From positions 372,001 to 436,000 of the forward strand of contig JAGFBZ010001926.1 of assembly GCA_018398805.1 (NCBI GenBank): 64,000 bases of DNA, given 5' to 3'. The notes below the pieces were generated by a model. That model made no database searches. It saw only the letters and a list, made by a program, of their open reading frames with translations, and was not told where the DNA came from. Below, in pieces: positions 1 through 10,345 of this stretch (positions are counted from its first letter, which is position 1; each line of letters starts with the position of its first letter). Source of the DNA: Hirundichthys speculiger (taxonomy: Eukaryota > Chordata > Actinopteri > Beloniformes > Exocoetidae). A program made the translations under genes and the position numbers.

Positions 1-3000
1 TGATGTCTGAATCCCATGACTGACTTATAAAGGAACAAAGCTGCTGTCCACTCATCTATGTGTGTCACATGTGCTGCTCATATAATCTGCAACAGAGTAA
101 CTGGAGCACATGGTCACTGTGGCCCATGGCTCTGCCAGTCAGTGCTGATTCCAGTGCCTGGCCAGGGAGAGCAAAGAAAAGGCAGACAAGACGGAGCTAA
201 GATCTCCCTTCCCTCTGGCTGAAACTTGCTGAGTTCAAGTCTGCATGGATGGCCCTGTCTGAGGATGTTCACTCTTAAATGAGTTGCTCACTCAGCCATT
301 GGCCTTGGGGGACACCTCTGTGTCACTTCCTATGATTAACCTAAATTTCATCCATCATCCAGGGCTGCTGCCATATCTGGTAAGGGCACAAAGTATGTAT
401 CGGAACATCAATGATAAGAGTGCAAGGAGAGGAAAAGGAAATGGGCGAGCAGAGAGAACAAGGTACGATTTGACAACGGTGACAGAATAAATCTACCCAT
501 TGAAGCTCACATCCATACATTAGAGAAGTGAAGATGAAGATAATTAGGATACTAGGTAAAAGGTCTAACTTCCCTGCCTCAGCAGAAAACATAATGCATC
601 GATGTCACACAGTATGTATTGAGCTGATCAAGTTGATTTAAAAATGGCCTCTTGTCAGACTGGGTTCCATTATGCAGGACTGGTGTGGACCAATTTGGGC
701 TTTTTAGCTTTGGCCTAGCTCCAGGAATCCGTTTTTTAATGTATAAGCCTTTCTGTGAGTTTGTCTTAGGATATGTAACTCATTTAGCCAATAGGTATCA
801 GGAGATTCAAGGCAATGAGTGAAGAGCCATTCTGTCCAGTTCTACTCAGGGTCAATCAGACATTTCATTTATTGACACTCCCAGAGGCTGTATAAATCAC
901 ATCAACCAGCATTGACTAGAGTCTTTCTCATGGACAGTAGCTCACAACAGCACATGGATTTGCTGTTGTCTTTGATCAATGTAATGTTATTTAATAGCTT
1001 AGATGGGCAAAGACTAGGAGGAACTGATGTTTTCCTTTTTGGTTTTCACAGCTTTTACTTGTGTTCATTCTCACTTGCCTCCATTTTCATGCCTATTTTA
1101 TTTTCCAAACACTTGTGTGTGTTGGCATCTCTCTTCCTGCCAAGCCACTCATGGAGAAGTGATGGGCATGGGGAGTCTGTGGGCCAGCAACCATGAAATA
1201 AATATGGATGGTCATGAGTGAGATGAGCGAGGATCATCTGTTTTGCCATCTGTTTGTGCGAGAGTGTGGATGTAATGACTGTATTCCTGTCTTGCCCAGT
1301 GAGCCCACCGAAGCCGGGAAGACACTTGACAGAAATGCACGCTTACTGGGCCCACAAAGTCACACACAAACACAAGCACCATGCGTGCACTGTACAAGTA
1401 TGCAATCATCCATGCATGCACACAGAAATGCACAAAGAGCCACCACTGGTACTGGACAGTCAGTTCTTCCCCCTAAAGGCTATAGCACAGACCAGCGCAT
1501 TCACAAAACAACACCACAGTGGCTTCCCCTTCAGGCTCAAAAAGAAAGCCTCGGCTGCGGCATGTGATCCACTGCCTTGCTTGTTCTGTGAGCATCTGGC
1601 CGACTGTAGCCATTAGAAATGACAGGTTGACAATTGGCAGGCAGGATTGGTGTTGGTGATTGTTCAGCTGGCAGTTCACGGCCATGTGACAGTCTGTTCG
1701 AGTCCCTGAATGAGAAACAACATGGGACTTGTGTTTGCTGCACTACGGTCACTTGGGGAAATAGAAAAGCAGCACCACACCACCAGATACTCCTCCACCA
1801 CACCTCTTCTCTCTTCCCCAAGCAGACAATCCTCTTTTTTTTCTTTGGGTGACTTCGTCGCTGAAAGATGGTAATAGTGTGAGTGTATGTTTATGGAAAA
1901 AAAAAGTGAGAGAGAAAAAACAGGCTGTTGAATTATACATATTCCTTATGGAGGGTGACACAGTAGGAGCCCTCAGAATCAATCTTGACGCTTGGATGGA
2001 ATCATGGAGCGCAAAGAAAATGGCAAACATTGCTGTGGCTCAATGGCCTGATGCTCTCATAAATATGTTTTTATGGTCCTGAATGAGTGGGGCCACAGAG
2101 ATGTTTTGTGCTCATAAAGGTGTGTGTATGCGAGACTGTACACTATAATACTTCTTACTGGGGGTTATAAAACATTCCTAATTCAATTAGCTTATACAAT
2201 ATAAAAATCAATTCCATGTTGATCATAGCTCACTGTATTGCACATCCATAAATCAGTTGTGTCTGAGAAAAGGGCTTGATTGCTGATACTGTCTTGTTTC
2301 TCATTTCGTCATGCAGTGGATGCTTTTACTATTTACTGAACTTGCACACCAGAGTTACAAATGCATGGAGGGTATCACAACAATCTCAAATCAAACTGCA
2401 TCTTGTTTACTGGGTCCTCTGAGGAGAAATTCGACATTCTGCTGCCTCTGATTTTTCATCTATCCTTTGGGTTAAGTGTTGTCTTGGGAGCTCAAAGAAA
2501 GGCAGGCGGCTGGGGTGAGGGACGCTGTTAAGAAGCTCTTGAACTATATCTTACTGTAAGTGGAGCGGGCTGAATGAGAAAACTGTCCAAGAGGAGAAAA
2601 GAGAAGTGAAATAAGCAACAGATTCATGGCTCGGGTGATTTGTTTTACTTGTTTCGCTCCTTGAAGGCTGGCAGCCTCCGCTATCCATGTTAGAAGAGAA
2701 AAGAAAACCTCCTTGCCATCAAAGTGTTAAGGCTGCTTTACTACTCGCCGTAATGTAACTTTCCTGCCCTCTTTTTATCCTCTGCTCCTGTTCTCTGTTT
2801 CTTTTTGTCTGATTAGAAATTTCACAATGTTCTCTAGGAAAAAACAAAAAACAAAAAAACTGTCTGCAGCAAAACAGCAACAACAAAAAAAAGACATTCA
2901 GCTATAATGCTTTTCTCCCTCATTCAGTTTGAAACTTCACCAACTGGGACAATGTACTGAAAATTTTCTTCATGTTGCCGTGGCTACAGTGAGAACACTT

Positions 3001-5588
3001 TGTAAATAGATAAACAAATAAAAAAAGAAAAAAAGAAATGAAAACTGGTATATCCATCTTCAATGATATGTGGTGGACACTGTCTTTTGAACCTGTGTAC
3101 TTCAGTGATTGATGTTGACCCTGTCGGCCTTATAACTTATTTATCTCTTGATTTATTAAACCAGAGACAAAAGCAAAGACTGCATAAGTTCTGACACTGG
3201 ATGCCAAAAGTGAGTATGATACAAAGAGAATCCCATATATCTTCCCAGGCAGCTCTTTTATGCCTTTGAGCTCTGATGATTCACCTGCCAATAATCAAAC
3301 ATGCCTAACTTTCGTGTCTTACAATCTAAAAAAAGCTTAATAACAAGTTGTGGATTTAAATAGCGCAGGCCAAACCTTGGCACAAGCTCTATCCCTCGTT
3401 CGACACAGAGCTGGAAATAGCAGAAATCTGGCCCAAAACGTCACAGGGAAATTGGGATTAAGTTCAGCTTGATGTTGCCTGTCTCTCCACTGCCCAGCTT
3501 TCCACCAGTGCTTTCCCAGCAGCACTCTCACATCTTTGTGGGTCACATCACAGAATCCCTGTCATCAAGGGTGGTGGGTTTTAACGTCAGGGACTGGGAT
3601 ATCTCCTCCCAAAACCCTTCCCTCTGCCTCTTCCCTTCAACCGATAACAGCTAATCCTTGCCTCACATTAAACTGTGACCAAGATCAATTAAAACCCTGC
3701 CTCATCCCCGATAGCAATCTTCCTCCGCTGCAGCCAGTGGTGAGAGAAGTCTGTGTGCGTGTTTGCGCGTGTCTGTGTGTGTGTGCAACACATGAGAGCA
3801 CATGTCTGCGTGTGTGTGTGTGTTGAAGGAGAAAGCCGTGACAGAAAGCCATCTCCATCCTCTTCAGTGAGTTGCAGATGGTTGCCAAGTCACAAGAAGA
3901 GCCTGCCATCGATTTTCATTGCCTCTTAACGGAGATAAAAGACAATAAAAAAAGAGAAAAGAAACAATAACTGAAATGATAACAGCATTGCCAGCCATGT
4001 ATGCATAAAATTATTTTCCTAATCTTAATTAGTATTCCTTACTTTGTTTTAATTATTTTTATCCATCACTATCCATTACCATTGTCATGGATTCAACACT
4101 GAAATGATTAAAGCCGAGTGTGTGACATCAGTGTGTTTGTGTGCAGCTGTATCGTATACTGTTGCTCTTTCTCAAATTTCTCATTTTGGAATTCGTCCAC
4201 AAGAGATCTTTCCCATCGAGAAGCGTATCGTTTTAATTTAGAAAGTTTAGTGTAAGTGGGCAACACTTTCTGTTGCATATGGCGTGCCAATTTCACACTG
4301 CACGATTGTTTTCCAAACGCATTGGCATGACAGTGAGACTGCTTGGCAGAATGGGGAGGCTTGGTTCTGGGGTGCCAAACATGCACTGGCATGTGAGATG
4401 GAGGGTTGGGTAGTGGAAAAGTGTGGCATGCCATGAAGGTAGTGGATAGGGAGGGGATGGCAGCGAGCACGGAAGGACAGGGTGGGAACAGAGGCGGAGC
4501 AAAGTCTCCTGCGTGCACGCTGACTGCCAAGCCGACTGTCATGTCAGCCACAGGGGTAGGCTGCTGTGGGCCTCAGGTTGTTTTGGTGTGTACATCAAAA
4601 GGACAGACTGTGAACATGAAAACATAACTCATTTCGCCCAGATTTATCAGATCTTTGAGCTTCTCCTACACTACTTTTTCCTCTCGCTCGCTGGGCGCCG
4701 GAGAATCTTTGAGATCGGGAGGATTGACAGCATGGTTGCAGAGTTGTCACGACAAAGCGTTGGAGAGACCCTGGAGAGGAGAGGAAAGGAAGGGATGGGT
4801 GTCTCGAGGAGATGTGGTCAAAATTCACACTCCTGACATTTTGTTTTCAGTGAGGGTAGAGGAAATGTTCAAGAGAAAAAAAAATACTTTGGAAAGCTTC
4901 CAACTGCGTCACAAGAAAAAAAATGCTATCTCCTGTCATTTTGCCCTCTTTCCACAGTTGCTGTGTGAAGTCTTTGCACCACTGCTAGTACTGTTTCAAT
5001 TACATTCTGCAGCTTATGTCTATAGTGGATTACAGCAGCCCAGTGTTTGTGTGTAAGGCTGTGGGCTGACTTGTGCTTTTAGGCTATACAGGGCTTGATT
5101 CTTTTATTGTCTAAACACAGACAATGGTTTTCTTGGCCTGTGAGCGTTTTTCACCCCAATGCAGAGCAGTGGCAGAATGAAGATGTGGATGATCCAAAAA
5201 TCCAAAACAAAGAGATCAATTTTGAATTTCTCAACATTGTTTTTTTCTTTCCTCTTTCTATGGCATTTTTATTTTTAGTTGGTGGCTTTTTCTTCCCCTA
5301 AATTGGCTGTGCTTAGTTGTGACCTAGTTTATTAAGGGTGCGGGGTGGGGGGGTTGGCCAAGCCATGGGAATCAGGGGCAGATTAACTTTCTGTTGGTTC
5401 TCCCAAACAGAGCTCCATATGTCAGGGCTGCTGTTGTCGAAAATGGAATTCACTGATAGACTAACACAAGTTAAACTCTCAGCTGAGCAGCTGTATCAGC
5501 ATTATGTGCAAACTAAATGCTAAATTAAATTCCATTTCCTGGCAGCAATGGTATTGAATGATGGATACACAAACTATTTAATTCAATA
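1..5588. other. Non-coding stretch, no gene seen
   Basis: No supported exon, RNA gene or named transposon. Open frames on both strands are short, overlap each other and lack family motifs. The DNA alternates unique-looking AT-rich sequence with purine-rich or pyrimidine-rich runs, and has one TG-rich patch near 3752-3824. It could be intergenic or intronic. Confidence 0.6.
3752..3824. repeat. Imperfect (TG)n microsatellite
   Basis: Two TG-rich runs, interrupted by CG dinucleotides and a short unique spacer. Alternating purine-pyrimidine sequence of this kind is common in fish DNA. Confidence 0.8.
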
Positions 5589-6005
5589 GGGGCAATCCTG
5601 ACGACTGCGCAATATCGCAGTTTAAGGGGACGGATGTCATACTCATCTGGGGCTTTGCAGACATGTGCCTTTCTCTCCCATGGCTTCCTCCAGTTATTCC
5701 AGTACAAGTTCAGTAGAAGACAGGATCACCACTCATCTCACAGTCAGTGTTGGTCCGTTCCTTGCCAAATTGACTGGAATATAGTCTGGAATTTCATGAG
5801 AGGTTCAGCACATTGATATTCTTCCCTGTTTTGTGCCTTACCTTCGCACTAAATCAGAGCCTACCGAGTCAGTAGTAGTTTTCATAGACGCTTTAAAACC
5901 GGACGTTTACATGACATGCAAAATTCCCAAATGCAGTGGTAACGACCAGTTTCGACCCATGCTGCCACCCAGTGGATACCATTTTCACTGTACTCAGGTT
6001 TCCCC
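5589..6005. mobile_element. MITE-like element, copy A of a three-copy family
   Basis: About 417 bp. The left end reads GGGGCAATCCTGA and the right end, reverse complemented, GGGGAAACCTGA, so the termini are imperfect inverted repeats. Both ends are flanked by TA, as in Tc1/mariner-type insertion. The body matches 60270-60656 along its whole length and 22245-22440 over its first half; shared blocks include GGCTTCCTCCAGTTATTCCAG-like and TGCTGCCACCCAGTGGATACC-like segments. No open frame of note, so it is non-autonomous. I do not recall a name for the family. Confidence 0.7.
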
Positions 6006-6010
6006 TATTA

Positions 6011-6570
6011 ACCCCTCCATCCATCCATTTTCTATACCTGCTTTATTACCTTCCGCCAAGGAGGTTAATGTTTTTGCAGGCGTTTATCTGTCTGTCTGTG
6101 TACAAGATAACACAAAAAAGTTCTAGATGGATTTTGATGAAATTTTTTCAGGACTTGTCAGAAATGTGAAAAGGAAGAACTGATTTCATTTTGGCTGTGA
6201 TCCGGAAGAAATCCTGGATTCTGGATCACTTTCAAATTTTCGATAACATTGCGGTCAATAGGGGCCGAAAATTTTGTTTCTCAATATCTCTGTTAATTAT
6301 TGTCCAAAACTCATGAAATTTGACTCAGGTATTGACAATGGGAAACCTCTATCAAACTTTCAAAGGCTGACCTGGATCTGTTCCAGAACGCGGATTTTAT
6401 CGCAATCTGTAAATCCGCTATATGGGGGAACTGTTGCGCTTGGCGGAAGGTCTGCGCTCTCCGAGTGCTTTTCTAGTTGTGTTGAGGGTTATTGGGGATT
6501 GAAACCTATCCCAGCTGTTTTCACGCAATAGAAGGGGTACAGCCTGGACAGGTCACTCATCCATAACTAA
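6011..6570 (-). mobile_element. LINE 3'-end fragment, split by an inserted element
   Basis: 6017-6047 carries the CCATCCATCCATTTTCTATACC signature that marks, in reverse orientation, the (GGAT)n-tailed 3' end of a fish non-LTR retrotransposon. The same consensus resumes at 6478 with the CCTATCCCAGCTG block and the 'acagcctggacaggtc' block. The 430 bp between are another element (6048-6477). Family assignment (CR1/L2 type) is from memory; the fragment is non-coding. Confidence 0.7.
6048..6477. mobile_element. Interspersed repeat with ACCTTCCGCCAAG inverted ends, nested in a LINE
   Basis: Starts ACCTTCCGCCAAGG and, near the right end, carries CTTGGCGGAAGGT, the reverse complement of the start. 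About 27 bases (CTGCGCTCTCCGAGTGC and onward) lie outside that right-hand repeat. A closely similar copy is at 36295-36877; shared blocks include GAAAAGGAAGAACTGATTTC and GATCCGGAAGAAATCCTGG. It splits a LINE tail cleanly. I know this repeat type from teleost sequence but not its class. No coding capacity. Confidence 0.75.
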
Positions 6571-6597
6571 CAGTCATTCAGGAGAGTTGTGAGAAGA

Positions 6598-6904
6598 GCT
6601 GATGTTCTTCCACATCAAGGAAAAGCCAGCAGAGATGGTTTGGGCACCCAGTTAGCATCCCACCTGAACACCTGAGTAGGTGTTTTAGCCGTGTCCAACT
6701 GTGAGGAGGACCCTGAGGCAGGCCCAAGACATGCTGGAGAGTTTATACAGTGTTTATTGACTGGCCTGGGAACACCTCAGTATCCCTTTGGAAGTACTGG
6801 AGGAGGTGGTTGGGCAGAGATAATATGGGGACTCTCCACACGCTTCTGCCCCTGCAATGGAAATTTAGATAAACAAAAGTTAATGGATGAATGAATGGAT
6901 GGAT
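6598..6904 (+). mobile_element. LINE 3' end with degenerate C-terminal coding remnant
   Basis: Resembles the 3' end of a fish non-LTR retrotransposon: a block reading 'gatgttcttccacatcaagg', then a GC-richer coding remnant whose frames give pieces such as LAWEHLSIPLEVLEEV, with stops and shifts, then a tail of ATGGATGAATGAATGGATGG. Orientation follows from the tail on the right. The consensus I compare with is from memory, so the family name (L2-like) is tentative. Strongly 5'-truncated, as is usual for LINE copies. Confidence 0.6.
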
Positions 6905-6949
6905 AATCATAATCCAATATATTTAAATTCAGTAAAATTAATGACAGTT

Positions 6950-7085
6950 GTATTCAAGGTGCCCTGCAATGGACCAGTGACCTGCTCAGGGTGTCCCCCT
7001 GCCTCAGAGAGAACTGGGGTAGGCTCCAGCAGATCTCCATCATCATGAATAGTAATACGCAGGTGTAGATAATGGATGGATGGAT
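6950..7085 (+). mobile_element. Short LINE 3' tail with (GGAT)n end
   Basis: Blocks 'ccctgcaatggaccagtgac', 'cagggtgtccccctgcctc' and 'ggtaggctccagcag' occur in the order expected for a fish LINE 3' untranslated region, ending in ATGGATGGATGGAT. It is in the opposite orientation to the fragment at 6011-6570, so it is a separate insertion. Confidence 0.65.
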
Positions 7086-7186
7086 TTAAGCATTCAGTTA
7101 TCCTAAAAAGTAGCCAGCCTAAAAAAAACAAACTGATCCCATGAAATCTTCACCTTAATTCGATCTGCCATTCTGAGGATGGATGA

Positions 7187-7283
7187 ATGGCAGGCAATAG
7201 TGGAGAAGAAGAAAGATATTTTAACAGGAAGAGACCCCCAGTAGAATCAGACTCAGGGACCATGAGCCCCCAGCATAGAAACG
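7187..7283 (+). repeat. Degenerate copy of a common fish interspersed repeat
   Basis: The segment 'ttttaacaggaagagacccc', followed by 'agtagaatcagactcaggg', matches a repeat block I recall from percomorph genomes (ACAGGAAGAAACC...CAGAACCAGGCTCAGGG). Another degenerate part of the same repeat seems to lie at 23341-23495. Class unknown. Confidence 0.45.
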
Positions 7284-8950
7284 TGATTATTTAAGGTTCT
7301 ACCTCAACAGAAGTTGATGTGTTGTGTATTACCTGGCTGCGTTATGCTTCTTTATACACCTGAGGTAATGATGTTTGCTGTCTCCCACTCACTTGATAGA
7401 GAACAACAAATACAGCCAGGAGAAGATGGAATTGGCTTTGCTTGATAACAAAATAGAAATTTGTCTTGCATTACTTCAAAGGAGGAAAAATAGCCTTTCT
7501 TCAACAACTTGATGTTGTGCAGACTTTCAGCATAAAGCTACTCAAGAAGGTCAGTCACAATTTTTGTCGGCCCCCCCACACACTTCTGTAGCCCTGATGT
7601 GAACTGTAATTACATTTCTGTGGAGCTGCGCACCACAGGGTGCACGCACCTGAACACAATGCAGAGGCATCACTCAGCCTTAAGAGCATGTATTTGCAGC
7701 TTAATTTAGAACCGAGCAGAAACAAAAGGAAATGGGTTGTGTTGTTTTATTAAAACCAAATTTCCAGCGGAAAGTATTTCAGGAATCTCCAGTTTCCAAT
7801 CACTGTAACTATCAAACCCCAGTTGTGCTTGCAAACACACTACATGAAGTTTATTAGTTCATTATCAGGTAGAATAATATGTGTTACTGGTTGAGATGAG
7901 GCTTTGTGAAGAGTTATTTGTTTTTGAGCTGAGTTGAACACATATGTGGCCCATCTGCCCTGTCTCTTCTGATATTTAGACAGATAAGCATCGACGATAT
8001 CTGTCATCTGCCCTACATATTACTGTTTATTTATCCTTATCTGTTTACGCCTGGTTTTAAGCATGTCTATGTTATCCATGACCGTGTCTGTAATTAAGCA
8101 TTTTCTGGCTGAAAACCTCATTGGATTTAAAAGTATTTACAGGGTTATCTAACTAAAGTCAGCTTACCACAGAAATTAGAGATCAGGAGTAAATGACAAG
8201 AGGATAAAGCTATAGGAGGGGAATCGTGAAGACGGTTGAGCTGCTTCTTGTCTTACTTTATTGCAGCCAGAGTGCAAGAGCTATTTGCTGATTTAAATGG
8301 CAAATATCTTAAGATGTTTATTTGCATTGTGTCTTTTAGTGTCATTTGGCTTCAAAGTTTGGCTTTAAAAGCCACTTCTAATTTACTGTAAAAATGTGTT
8401 TATGCTCTCTGTTTCTGTCCTATTGATGGGTCCCAGTCTGATGAACATTGATGAGGCAAACTCCTCTGAGCCTCACCCATGTGGTCCCCTGAAGTCCCTC
8501 TTCAATCCAGTGCAGTTTATTTGGATAGTACCAGGGCTCGTTTTATCTCTTTAAGAACCGTATTATCTCACAACCCAGTCTTGTCCAAACAACCTTTGAT
8601 TTCACATGAATTAAGTACACAGCTTCTGAAAAGGAATTTAATTACAGTAGGCATCTATCTGAGGGTGCTGTAGCTAAATGTAAGGAAACAGTTCTTTTGC
8701 TGATTTCTTCATTGTCATGTGCTAATAGAATGTAAGACAGCTACATAAACTTTACTTCCTCACAGGTTGATTGTCTAACTGACAGTAATATGGGTTTAAT
8801 GTGTACAATGCTGGACAGTCTTGCCCTGCTGAAAAAGAAGGTAATCAGTTGAAGCTAGCTACATGGTTTAATTCAGAGCCATGTACATTAAAGCAGGAGA
8901 GCTGGGAAGGTTAGGGTGTTTCGCTTGGCTGGAGGAATCTCATTCCATGC
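7284..8950. other. Non-coding stretch, no feature seen
   Basis: AT-rich, unique-looking sequence without a recognisable repeat or exon. Confidence 0.55.
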
Positions 8951-9683
8951 GTTTACATGGGAAGTTTAAATCCTCTTTAATTCAGAATTAAGTTAAATCT
9001 GAATTAAAGTTACCATGTAAACACCTAATTCCAAATGTAAATGTCCATTCTGAATTAAACTTAATTCCAAAGTAAGTGGCCGGTTTATTCTGATTTTAAT
9101 TCCAAATAGAATAATTTCCGCGGTCATGTATACACTCATTCTGCTTTAAATTAATTCCCGTCTTTCTGCGCATGCTCGTTCCCTTGCCCGTCTGTCACGA
9201 TAGCGCTTATATTCCGTGTTGGGCTTGTTTTCAAAATAAAGTTTCAAGATGGCAGCACGCAGTAAACGGTGGTCAAGAGCAGAGATGATTTATTTAATAA
9301 ATAGCTTGGAGGAACTGGAAATAATTAAAAGAACAGATGGCAGGAAACATAAAAATTGTGAGCTTTTCAAAGTTTCCGGTTAAATGAAGGAGGTTTCGCA
9401 GATAGAGACGCCACCCAAGTCAAAAATAAGTGGAATGTTGTTGCTAATCAAGTAAGTTTGTTTTCTTCTGGTAGATGTAAAGACGTCCGCCCCCCCTATC
9501 CAATCAGAACCCTTCCCAACCCCCAGACCTTAAGCAGAACTGGATAAAGCTGAACAAACGTGTTTTCCATGTAAACCTCAATTCGGGAATTACTATTTCC
9601 ATGTAAACTCGAAGGAAAATAGTTTAATTCAGAATTATTTAATTCGGAATAATTAATTCCAAATTAAAAAACATCATGTAACC
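8951..9683 (+). mobile_element. DNA transposon with CATGTAAAC termini and a Myb/SANT-like exon
   Basis: The left end, GTTTACATGGGAAGTTTAAAT, pairs imperfectly with the reverse complement of the right end, GGTTACATGATGTTTTTTAAT. Inside each end are repeated copies of CATGTAAAC and of TAATTCNGAATTA-type motifs, as subterminal binding repeats of a transposase would be. The core is less AT-rich (GCGCATGCTCGTTCCC region, 9170-9190) and is followed by an ATG at 9249 and a Myb/SANT-like exon. That pairing of DNA transposon and Myb/SANT protein is typical of PIF/Harbinger elements, but no nuclease gene is present, so this is an internally deleted copy. Exact ends and target duplication are not resolved. 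Confidence 0.6.
9249..9451 (+). pseudogene. Broken Myb/SANT-like DNA-binding exon of a transposon
   Basis: The ATG at 9249 opens a frame starting MAARSKRWSRAEMIYLINSL, which runs 44 codons to a TAA at 9381. After a shift of frame, 9392-9451 reads GFADRDATQVKNKWNVVANQ. Together these give the layout of a Myb/SANT-like (trihelix, MADF-like) domain: an early Trp, a basic middle part, then a G-F-x-R-x-x-x-Q-x-x-x-K-W recognition helix. The second part ends in CAA followed by GTAAGT, a good splice donor, so this was probably exon 1 of a spliced gene. In PIF/Harbinger elements such a protein binds DNA and helps the transposase into the nucleus. The stop and frameshift make it non-functional. Without a search, hAT or another class cannot be excluded. 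Confidence 0.55.
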
Positions 9684-9759
9684 ATTCAGTCTGGAAAGAC
9701 AACCTCTTAATATTAAAAAGAACTCTTTCACAAAATTTAAACTTGTTATTGTTCAACAT

Positions 9760-10345
9760 GCATCAAAGAAAATCGGGATAACTCCTGGTTTCTTTTCACC
9801 ACTGTTCCCAGGCTGACTAAGCTTAATAATTATGTTGAGCCATCTATTCCTTTAACTCCCAGTAATGACGACTTCATGAGCTTTTTAAAAAAATCTGGCA
9901 ACCTTCTCCTACCTTGTCAAGTTGTCAAGTGAATAGTTTTCAGGGCAACTCTTGAGCCTGATTTGTTTCTGTCCTGTTGAGCTCTCCCAGCTGGTAGCAA
10001 TATATCTTCTAAACAATCAACATGTCTCTTAGACCCCACCCCAACCAGGCTGTTCAAGGAGCCTAGGTTGGGGTGGGGTCTTCTGTTTTGGATGTAATCA
10101 TTACAGTATGTCTTCATTGACAGGCTATGTGCCTCAAGCTTTTGAGGTCACTTTAACTAAACGTCTAGTGAATAAATCTTCTGATCTGGAAGTGAAAGAT
10201 GATTACAGACCTACATCCAATCTTCCTTTTATTTCTAAACTTACAGAAAAAAAATACTGCTTCAAAACAACTAATTGACCATCTACATAGAAATGAATTA
10301 ATTGATCAGGCGTCAGATCAAATCATAGTGCAGAAACAGTACTAG
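9760..10345 (+). pseudogene. LINE reverse-transcriptase remnant (linker and start of RT domain)
   Basis: A decayed stretch of non-LTR retrotransposon ORF2. With frame changes, the plus strand gives STCLLDPTPTRLFKE near 10018-10062, matching the C-x-LDP-x-PT-x-LFK block upstream of the RT domain in CR1/L2-type LINEs, and then DDYRPTSNLPFISKLTEK near 10198-10252, matching the N-Y-R-P-I-S-N-L-P-F-x-S-K-x-x-E-K motif of RT. A further shift gives QLIDHLHRNELID. Several in-frame stops and shifts show it is dead. The catalytic YADD block is not present. A 51-bp hairpin at 10031-10081 replaces part of the expected coding sequence. It may belong to the same LINE group as 44835-45640, which carries the later part of RT. 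Confidence 0.7.
10031..10081. repeat. Near-perfect hairpin (16-bp stem plus 5-bp inner stem)
   Basis: AGACCCCACCCCAACC at 10031-10046 is the exact reverse complement of 10066-10081. Inside, AGGCT (10047-10051) pairs with AGCCT (10060-10064), leaving an 8-base loop and one unpaired A at 10065. It lies in a LINE remnant, where the right arm replaces sequence that should encode a non-palindromic peptide. Confidence 0.9.

Noticed and set aside
4108..4551. 147-codon open frame, minus strand
   Set aside because: Low-complexity Pro/His/Ser composition, overlapping frames in other phases, no family resemblance.
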